NCBI RefSeq assembly: GCF_003725545.1
Contig: NZ_RJLN01000001.1
Location: 1 to 64,000 of the forward strand
DNA: 64,000 bases
Direction: 5' to 3'
From: Micromonospora solifontis
GTDB lineage: Bacteria; Actinomycetota; Actinomycetes; Mycobacteriales; Micromonosporaceae
The notes below the pieces were generated by a model. It did not search any database. It saw only the letters and a list, made by a program, of their open reading frames with translations, and had not been told where the DNA came from. Shown piece by piece: positions 58,066 to 64,000 of this stretch. A program made the translations under genes and the position numbers. Numbering within the stretch: the first letter of the stretch is position 1; every line of letters begins with the position of its first letter.

Positions 58066-60414
58066 TCAGGCGTTGACGGTCTCCACGTGGTCGTCGTGGG
58101 TGCCCGCGGCGCTGTCGGACTCGGCCATCGCCACGCCCTTGCGCTTGCTGAACACCACGGCCGCCACGATGACCAGCGCGGCCACGATCGCGATCGTGAT
58201 GCGCAGGGCCGGGTTCTTGTCGTCGCCCACGCTCCAGGCCACCACGGCCGGCGCGATCAGCAGCGAGACCAGGTTCATCACCTTGATCAGCGGGTTGATC
58301 GCCGGGCCGGCGGTGTCCTTGAACGGGTCACCGACGGTGTCGCCGATGACGGTCGCGGCGTGCGAGTCCGAACCCTTGCCGCCGAACGCGCCGTCCTCGA
58401 CCAGCTTCTTGCCGTTGTCCCAGGCGCCACCGGAGTTGGCCAGGAAGACCGCCATCAGGGTGCCCGCCCCGATCGCACCGGCCAGGTACGACGCCAGCGC
58501 GCCGGGGCCGAGGCCGAAGCCGACCGCGATCGGCGCCATGATGGCCAGCAGGCCGGGGGTCATCAGCTCGCGCTGCGCGTCCCGGGTGCAGATGTCGACC
58601 ACCTTGCCGTACTCGGGCCGCTGGGTGCGGTCCATGATCCCGGGCAGCTCGCGGAACTGCCGGCGGACCTCCATCACCACGGCGCCGGCCGAGCGGGAGA
58701 CCGCGTTGATGGCCAGGCCGGAGAAGAGGAAGACCACCGCCGCGCCGACGATCAGGCCGACCAGGTTGCGCGGGTTGGCCACGTTGAGCGCGTTGAGGAT
58801 CTCGGTGCCGACGTCACCGACGCCCGCGTCCGCGTACGAGGAGCGCAGCGTGTCGGTGTACGAGCCGAACAGCGCGGTCGCGGCGAGCACCGCGGTGGCG
58901 ATCGCGATGCCCTTGGTGATCGCCTTGGTGGTGTTGCCGACGGCGTCCAGCTCGGTCAGCGTCCGCGCGCCGTCCTCGTCGATGTCGCCGGACATCTCCG
59001 CGACGCCCTGGGCGTTGTCGGAGATCGGGCCGAAGGTGTCCATCGCGACGATGACGCCGACGGTGGTGAGCAGGCCGGTGCCGGCCAGCGCGACCGCGAA
59101 CAGCGACAGCGTGATGGAGCTGCCGCCGAGCAGGAAGGCGCCGAAGACGCCCGCGCCGATCAGCAGCGCCGAGTAGACCGCCGACTCCAGGCCGACGCTG
59201 ATGCCGGCGAGGATGACGGTGGCCGGGCCGGTCTGCGAGCTCTTGCCGATGTCCTGCACCGGGCGCCGGTTGGTCTCGGTGAAGTACCCGGTCAGCGCCT
59301 GGATCGCGGCGGCCAGCACGATGCCGATGACCACCGCGCCGATGGCCACCAGGCGCGGGTTGCGGTCGACGTCGGTGAGCCCACCCTCCAGTTCGCCGAA
59401 GGTCGCCGGCAGGTACGCGAAGGCGGCGATCGCCACCAGCACCGCGGCGATCAGCGCGGAGAGGTAGAAGGCCCGGTTGATCGCGGTCAGGCCGTTGCGG
59501 TCGGAGGTGCGCAGCCGGGTGATGAAGACGCCGATGATCGCGACGAGCACCCCGATGGTGGAGATGATCAGCGGGAAGACCAGCCCGGTCTCGCCGAACG
59601 CGGCGCGGCCGAGGATCAGCGCCGCGACCAGGGTGACCGCGTACGACTCGAACAGGTCGGCGGCCATGCCGGCGCAGTCACCGACGTTGTCGCCCACGTT
59701 GTCGGCGATGGTGGCGGCGTTGCGCGGGTCGTCCTCCGGGATGCCCTGCTCGACCTTGCCGACCAGGTCGGCGCCGACGTCGGCGGCCTTGGTGAAGATG
59801 CCGCCGCCGACCCGCATGAACATGGCGAGCAGCGCGGCACCGAAGCCGAAGCCCTCCAGCACGGTCGGGGCGTCGCCCTTGAAGATCAGGACGACCAGCG
59901 CCGCACCGAACAGGCCGAGGCCCACGGTGAGGAAGCCGACCACGCCACCGGTCCGGAAGGCGATCTTCATGGCGCCCTCACGGCCGCCTTCCCGCTCCCG
60001 GGCGGCCGCGGCGACCCGCAGGTTGGCGCGGGTGGCCAGCCACATGCCGGCGCCGCCGATGAACGCGCTGAAGCTGGCGCCCACCACGAAGAAGAGCGAT
60101 CGGCCGATCTTCACCCAGGTCTGGCTGCCGTCGGTGTCGTGCACCGGCAGCAGGAACAGCAGCACGACGGCGATGACCACGAAGATCGCCAGGGTACGGA
60201 ACTGCCGCAGCAGGTACGCGGACGCGCCCTCCTGCACCGCCCCGGAGATCTCCTGCATGTTGGTGGTTCCCGTACCGGCTGCCAGTACCGCCCTGGTCAA
60301 GGCGGCCGCGAAGACGAGCGCCACCAGCGCGATGACCGCGGCGATGACGACGTACGTCACGTTGGCTCCGGTAAGGGACAGTGCGCCGCCGTCGGCGGCC
60401 AAGGTCCCGGACAT
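58066..60414 (-). CDS. hppA: Membrane proton pyrophosphatase, potassium-independent type
   Basis: A 782-residue, about 16-helix pump that couples pyrophosphate hydrolysis to ion transport. The substrate site has DVGADLVGKVE and DDPRNAATIADNVGDNVGD (about residues 218-246); a second acidic block is near residue 680-700 (GAWDNGKKLVEDG and GDTVGDPFKDT). The determinant at VGNTTKAITKG has Lys where potassium-dependent enzymes have Ala, so it should be potassium-independent, i.e. proton-pumping. A hairpin lies in the leader (60441-60472). ATG at 60414, alone in its operon. Confidence 0.95.
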   Translation of the reverse strand: MSGTLAADGGALSLTGANVTYVVIAAVIALVALVFAAALTRAVLAAGTGTTNMQEISGAVQEGASAYLLRQFRTLAIFVVIAVVLLFLLPVHDTDGSQTWVKIGRSLFFVVGASFSAFIGGAGMWLATRANLRVAAAAREREGGREGAMKIAFRTGGVVGFLTVGLGLFGAALVVLIFKGDAPTVLEGFGFGAALLAMFMRVGGGIFTKAADVGADLVGKVEQGIPEDDPRNAATIADNVGDNVGDCAGMAADLFESYAVTLVAALILGRAAFGETGLVFPLIISTIGVLVAIIGVFITRLRTSDRNGLTAINRAFYLSALIAAVLVAIAAFAYLPATFGELEGGLTDVDRNPRLVAIGAVVIGIVLAAAIQALTGYFTETNRRPVQDIGKSSQTGPATVILAGISVGLESAVYSALLIGAGVFGAFLLGGSSITLSLFAVALAGTGLLTTVGVIVAMDTFGPISDNAQGVAEMSGDIDEDGARTLTELDAVGNTTKAITKGIAIATAVLAATALFGSYTDTLRSSYADAGVGDVGTEILNALNVANPRNLVGLIVGAAVVFLFSGLAINAVSRSAGAVVMEVRRQFRELPGIMDRTQRPEYGKVVDICTRDAQRELMTPGLLAIMAPIAVGFGLGPGALASYLAGAIGAGTLMAVFLANSGGAWDNGKKLVEDGAFGGKGSDSHAATVIGDTVGDPFKDTAGPAINPLIKVMNLVSLLIAPAVVAWSVGDDKNPALRITIAIVAALVIVAAVVFSKRKGVAMAESDSAAGTHDDHVETVNA

Positions 60415-60734
60415 CTATGTCCTCCTGTACCGAACAACTCGCGTCGGCCCGTGGAGACGCACGGGCCGACGCCTGGATGCGGACTCGCAAGCGCCCGCCA
60501 ACCCACCCCGGCGGACCAGCGATGAACACCCGTTCCCGCTGGCTGCGGGACGGATCACTTGCTGACAACTCGCGTACTGTAGCCCTCTGACGTGTTGAGG
60601 GTCACAGGCAGGGGGCACCCAGCCTCGATGATCTTCATCGCTGTGCTATGTGAAGAAATCTGATATATAGGGCGGCCAACACGACCAGGCCGCGCTCCCC
60701 GAGGGGAACGCGGCCCGCGTGGTGGATCGTCAGG
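60415..60734. promoter_or_regulatory. hppA leader and promoter region with hairpins
   Basis: GCGTCGGCCCGT (60441-60452) pairs with ACGGGCCGACGC (60461-60472) in the probable hppA 5' leader. On the minus strand, GTGACC and TACAGT (18-bp spacer, about 60608-60580) could be the promoter. Near 60650-60670 the DNA is AT-rich (GATATATAG). The next gene's terminator is at 60688. Confidence 0.4.
60688..60715 (-). terminator. Hairpin behind the anti-sigma pair
   Basis: GGCCGCG (60688-60694) and TCCCC pair with GGGGA and CGCGGCC (60709-60715), one mismatch. It stands 20 bp behind the stop of the ATPase gene at 60735 on the minus strand. Confidence 0.7.
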
Positions 60735-61169
60735 TCAGCGGCGAACCGGCCACACCATCCGGACCTCGGTGCCGACGCCCTCCTCGACCGGGCGCACCTG
60801 GAGATCCTCGACGAAGCCGGCGAGCAGCGCGAAGCCCACGCCGGTGGTCAACGCGTCCTCGCTGAGCGACTCCTTGGCCAGCTCGTCCGGGGGCAGGGCG
60901 GCCAGCCCGATGCTCGCCTCGATCGGGGCCCGGTCCACCACCCGCACCGTGTACGCCCCGCTGTCGGACATCTCCACGTACACCGGATCGGCCAGCCCGT
61001 ACTGCCGGTGCAGGGCCACCGCCCGGGTGCACGCCTCACCGATCGCCAGGCGCACCTCGTCGAGCAGGTCCTCACGTACCCCGGCCCGGCGGGCCACCGC
61101 CACGCCGACCAGGCGTGCGGTACGGACGTGCACCGGCGCGGGCGAGAAGGAGAGCTTGACGGTCGCCAT
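60735..61169 (-). CDS. Anti-sigma factor (serine-kinase-like ATPase, RsbW/SpoIIAB type)
   Basis: A 144-residue GHKL-fold ATPase. N-box region VREDLLDEVRLAIGEACTRA (about 30-49) with the conserved Glu, and a G1-like block GVGFALLAGFVEDLQV (about 110-125). Strand DPVYVEMSDSGAYTVRVVDR matches the family's core. Such proteins hold a sigma factor and phosphorylate an anti-anti-sigma protein. The partner STAS protein is encoded directly upstream, with TGATG coupling. The sigma factor itself is not here. Confidence 0.85.
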   Translation of the reverse strand: MATVKLSFSPAPVHVRTARLVGVAVARRAGVREDLLDEVRLAIGEACTRAVALHRQYGLADPVYVEMSDSGAYTVRVVDRAPIEASIGLAALPPDELAKESLSEDALTTGVGFALLAGFVEDLQVRPVEEGVGTEVRMVWPVRR

Positions 61170-61525
61170 CACGCGCCGGCGCCGGTCGGGTCGGCGCTGA
61201 TCGCCGCATCGACCGTGGGGTGCAGCGGGAAGACCTGGTCCAGTGCGGTGATCCGGAAGATCTTGAGCAGCGGCTCCTTGTCGCAGACCAGCGCGAAGGA
61301 ACCGCCGGCCGAGCGGAGCCGCTTGAGCGCGCCGACCAGCACGCCGAGGCCGGTCGAGTCGAGGAAGTCCACCCGGCCCAGGTCGACCACGACCCGGCGG
61401 GCACCGCCGTCGATCAGTTCGAGGAGCCGTTCCCGCAGCCGCGGCGCGGTGTAGACGTCCACCTCACCGCCGACCTCGAGCACCGTGTGCTCGCCCACGG
61501 TGCGGGTCGCCAGCGACAGCTCCAT
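61169..61525 (-). CDS. Anti-anti-sigma factor (STAS domain)
   Basis: A 118-residue single STAS domain: [38 protein letters not shown], and the phosphorylation motif [19 protein letters not shown] (about 51-69), with Ser of DSTGLG as target. It should free a sigma factor by binding the downstream-encoded ATPase when unphosphorylated. A C-terminal tail is Thr/Ala/Asp-rich. ATG at 61525 with a good GAGGAGGG site. Divergent from the helicase gene; GTGACCC/GGGTCAC (61573-61590) lies between. Confidence 0.9.
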   Translation of the reverse strand: MELSLATRTVGEHTVLEVGGEVDVYTAPRLRERLLELIDGGARRVVVDLGRVDFLDSTGLGVLVGALKRLRSAGGSFALVCDKEPLLKIFRITALDQVFPLHPTVDAAISADPTGAGA

Positions 61526-61572
61526 CGGTCCCTCCTCGGTAAGCTCTCCTGGGCATCTAACCATCTTCACGC

Positions 61573-61590
61573 GTGACCCTTTCGGGTCAC
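61573..61590. promoter_or_regulatory. Palindrome between STAS and helicase genes
   Basis: GTGACCC-TTTC-GGGTCAC is a perfect 7-bp inverted repeat 48 bp before the STAS start and 69 bp before the helicase start. It could be an operator for either gene. Confidence 0.45.
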
Positions 61591-61658
61591 CGGTGGCGGC
61601 TTCCCCATACCCAGACCCCGGGTTCCCAATTCCGAACACCAGTGCGAGAGTGCAGGAC

Positions 61659-64000
61659 GTGACGTTCGACGACTTCAGCTCGGCGGCTCCGTCGCCCGAC
61701 CGGAAGCCGTCGTCCACCGCCAGCGGATCGACGCGCGTCGGTCCCGGCCGCCCGCCGGACGAGCTGCTGCGCCGGCTCCGCCTCCGGCACGCCACCGACC
61801 CGGTCACCCACGTCGAACGGGTGCCGGCCCGCGCCGGGGAGCCCGCGCCGTGGCCGGAATGGGCCCCGGCGGAGCTGCGGGCGGCGCTCGCGCGGCGCGG
61901 CGTGGTCGCCCCGTGGCGGCACCAGGCCGAGGCCGCCGAGCTGGCGTACGCCGGAGAGCACGTGGTGGTGGCCACCGGGACGGCGTCCGGCAAGTCGCTG
62001 GCGTACCAACTGCCCGCACTGGCCACGCTGCTCGCCGACCCGCGCGCCACCGTGCTCTACCTGGCCCCGACCAAGGCGCTCGCCGCCGACCAGCTACGCG
62101 CCGTCGCCGGACTGGAACTCGACGGGGTACGCCCCGCCACCTACGACGGGGACACCCCGCGCGCCGAGCGCGAGTGGATCCGCCGGCACTCGCGGTTCGT
62201 CCTGACCAACCCGGACATGCTGCACCACGGCATCCTCCCCGGGCACGCCCACTGGTCCGGCTTCCTGCGCCGGCTCGCCTACGTGGTGATCGACGAGTGC
62301 CACACCTACCGGGGCGTGTTCGGCTCGCACGTCGCGCACGTGCTGCGCCGGTTGCGCCGGCAGTGCGCCCGCTACGGGCGTCCCCCCGGCCAGGCGCTCG
62401 CGGGCTCGCGCAGTACCCCAACCTTCGTACTGGCCTCGGCCACGTCCGGCGACCCGGCGACGGCGGCCGGGCGGCTCACCGGCCTGCCGGTCACCGCCGT
62501 CACCGAGGACACCTCGCCGCGCGGCGGGGTGACCTTCGCCCTCTGGAAACCGCCCCTGCTTCCCCCTCCTTCCGCCGACGAGGAGCTCGCCGACCTGGTG
62601 TCCGTCCGGCGCTCCGCGCTGCGGGAGACCGCCGACCTGCTCACCGACAGCGTCGTCGAGGGAGTCCGCACGCTGGCCTTCGTCCGCTCCCGGCGCGGCG
62701 CCGAGGTGGTCGCCGCGAACGCCCGGCGGGCACTCGACGAGGCGGTGCCGGGGCTGGGTGACCGGGTGGCCGCCTACCGGGCCGGCTACCTGCGCGAGGA
62801 GCGGCGCGAGCTGGAACGCGCCCTGCTGCACGGCGACCTGCTGGGGCTCGCCTCCACCAACGCCCTGGAACTCGGCGTCGACCTGGTCGGGCTGGACGCG
62901 GTGCTGATCTGCGGCTGGCCCGGCACCCGGGCGTCGCTCTGGCAGCAGGCCGGCCGGGCCGGCCGCTCCGGCGACGAGGCCCTCGCGGTGCTGGTCGCCC
63001 GCGACGACCCGCTGGACACCTACCTGGTGCACCATCCGGAGGCGCTGTTCGGGCGGCCGGTCGAGGCGACCGTGCTCGACCCGGCCAACCCGTACGTGCT
63101 CGCCCCGCAGCTCGCCTGCGCCGCGCACGAGGCCCCGCTCACCCCCGCCGACCTGGAACTCTTCGGCGAGGGCGCGAAGGAGGCGGTGGACTCGCTGGTC
63201 GAGGCCGGGGCGCTGCGGCAGCGGCCCACCGGGTGGTACTGGCGGCACCGGGAACGCCCCGAGGTGGACCTGCGCGGGGAGGACGGCGCGCCGGTCTGCG
63301 TGGTGGAGGAGTCCACCGGCCGGCTGCTCGGCACCGTCGACGGCGGCTCGTCCCACTTCCTGCTCCACCCCGGCGCGGTCTATCTGCACCAGGGCGTCTC
63401 GTACGTGGTCGACTCGCTGGACCTGGCCGACGGGTGCGCGCTGGTGCACGCCGAGGAGCCGGACTGGTCCACCCACGCCCGGGACGTCACCTCGCTGTCC
63501 GTGGTGTCGGTCCGCTCGTACGTCGACGCCGGCCCCGTCGGGCTCTTCCTCGGCGAGGTGGACGTGACCAGCCAGGTGGTGTCGTACCAGCGGCGGCGGA
63601 TCGCCACCGGCGAGGTGATCGACACCCGGCCGCTGGACCTGCCGGCGCGGGAGCTGCGCACCGTCGCCGTCTGGTTCACCGTCTCACCCGGATCGCTGGC
63701 GGCGGCCGGGATCGAGGCGGCGGACATCCCGGGGGCGTTGCACGCCGCCGAGCACGCCGGCATCGGCCTGCTGCCGCTGATGGCCACCTGCGACCGCTGG
63801 GACATCGGGGGCCTCTCCACCGCGCTGCACCCGGACACCGAGGCGCCCACCGTGTTCGTCTACGACGGCCACCCCGGTGGGGCGGGCTTCGCCGAGCGGG
63901 CGTACCGGACGGCGTCGGCCTGGCTGCGCGCCACCCGCGACGCGATCGCGGAGTGCGGCTGCGAGACCGGCTGCCCGTCCTGCGTCCAGTCCCCGAAGTG
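61659..64000 (+). CDS. MrfA-like DEAD/DEAH-box helicase with DUF1998 (3' end outside window)
   Basis: Incomplete at the right edge; about 780 residues are seen. Superfamily 2 helicase of the YprA/MrfA group, which act in mitomycin C repair in Bacillus. Walker [17 protein letters not shown] (about 104-120), [15 protein letters not shown] (motif Ia), [13 protein letters not shown] (DEAH-like box), ASATSGDP (motif III), [17 protein letters not shown] (motif VI). The C-terminal DUF1998 part has [10 protein letters not shown] and the zinc-type Cys cluster [13 protein letters not shown] at 61659 after AGGA. It is not in a run with an MrfB gene here. Confidence 0.92.
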   Translation, partial: MTFDDFSSAAPSPDRKPSSTASGSTRVGPGRPPDELLRRLRLRHATDPVTHVERVPARAGEPAPWPEWAPAELRAALARRGVVAPWRHQAEAAELAYAGEHVVVATGTASGKSLAYQLPALATLLADPRATVLYLAPTKALAADQLRAVAGLELDGVRPATYDGDTPRAEREWIRRHSRFVLTNPDMLHHGILPGHAHWSGFLRRLAYVVIDECHTYRGVFGSHVAHVLRRLRRQCARYGRPPGQALAGSRSTPTFVLASATSGDPATAAGRLTGLPVTAVTEDTSPRGGVTFALWKPPLLPPPSADEELADLVSVRRSALRETADLLTDSVVEGVRTLAFVRSRRGAEVVAANARRALDEAVPGLGDRVAAYRAGYLREERRELERALLHGDLLGLASTNALELGVDLVGLDAVLICGWPGTRASLWQQAGRAGRSGDEALAVLVARDDPLDTYLVHHPEALFGRPVEATVLDPANPYVLAPQLACAAHEAPLTPADLELFGEGAKEAVDSLVEAGALRQRPTGWYWRHRERPEVDLRGEDGAPVCVVEESTGRLLGTVDGGSSHFLLHPGAVYLHQGVSYVVDSLDLADGCALVHAEEPDWSTHARDVTSLSVVSVRSYVDAGPVGLFLGEVDVTSQVVSYQRRRIATGEVIDTRPLDLPARELRTVAVWFTVSPGSLAAAGIEAADIPGALHAAEHAGIGLLPLMATCDRWDIGGLSTALHPDTEAPTVFVYDGHPGGAGFAERAYRTASAWLRATRDAIAECGCETGCPSCVQSPK

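Noticed and set aside
1..64000. CRISPR array, prophage or biosynthetic gene cluster
   Set aside because: No regularly spaced identical repeats, no phage structural or integrase genes, and no PKS/NRPS or other core biosynthetic enzyme in the window.

Overview
The window is very GC-rich (third codon positions almost always G or C), with many GTG starts, short intergenic gaps and actinomycete-type gene families (futalosine menaquinone pathway, XPB helicase, Ku/LigD repair, F420/PPOX enzymes, TIGR03089, SCO6745 family, MFS-dTMP kinase fusion). Gene content and the recurrent long palindromes between genes fit a Micromonosporaceae chromosome, most like Micromonospora. This is an inference from gene content; no search was run.

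Layout. 0.3-7.7 kb: mqnD, a cold-shock protein with an extra C-terminal domain, a HAD phosphatase, a helicase-associated protein, an L,D-transpeptidase and XPB helicase. 7.7-10.8 kb is the most disturbed part. Directly behind xpb lie a broken HicB-like gene, a hicA-hicB pair whose HicA lacks the region of the catalytic histidine, a displaced 254-bp copy of the middle of xpb, about 550 bp without a gene, and a cassette of a minimal GntR regulator, a DivIVA-domain protein and two small unknown proteins. 10.8-24.8 kb: a tandem GNAT protein, TIGR03089, DUF4267 with twin operators, a split NHEJ module (LigD-type polymerase and ligase, divergent Ku), FKBP, HAD, two alcohol dehydrogenase family proteins, MerR/TipA-like regulator, acyl-CoA synthetase and a Nudix hydrolase.

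24.8-33.9 kb: a minisatellite-like gene-free stretch with two tandem operator palindromes, a DHA2 exporter, a DJ-1/PfpI protein, a heptose module (HldE-like kinase/nucleotidyltransferase, GT2, GT9), Hsp20, DUF2231, PPOX and a fused gene remnant. 33.9-40.7 kb: a large secreted subtilase with a neighbouring LuxR-type regulator, then an island-like stretch (truncated serine hydrolase, SigE-type sigma factor with a membrane partner, a frameshifted gene) ending at tRNA-Thr(CGT).

40.7-64 kb is housekeeping: membrane metallophosphoesterase, RicT/PSP1 protein, an operon tmk(MFS fusion)-holB, a YbaB-like/EspC-like/helical trio, a PLP racemase-fold protein, a TetR-controlled FAD sugar-lactone oxidase, CapA, topoisomerase I, a lipoprotein, a proton pyrophosphatase, an anti-sigma/anti-anti-sigma pair, and the start of an MrfA-type helicase that runs off the end.

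The strongest points for follow-up are the 7.7-9.4 kb rearrangement behind xpb, the HicA without its catalytic region, the low-complexity insertion inside the HldE kinase, the orphan twin operators at 25.2 kb, and the island between 37.9 kb and tRNA-Thr.
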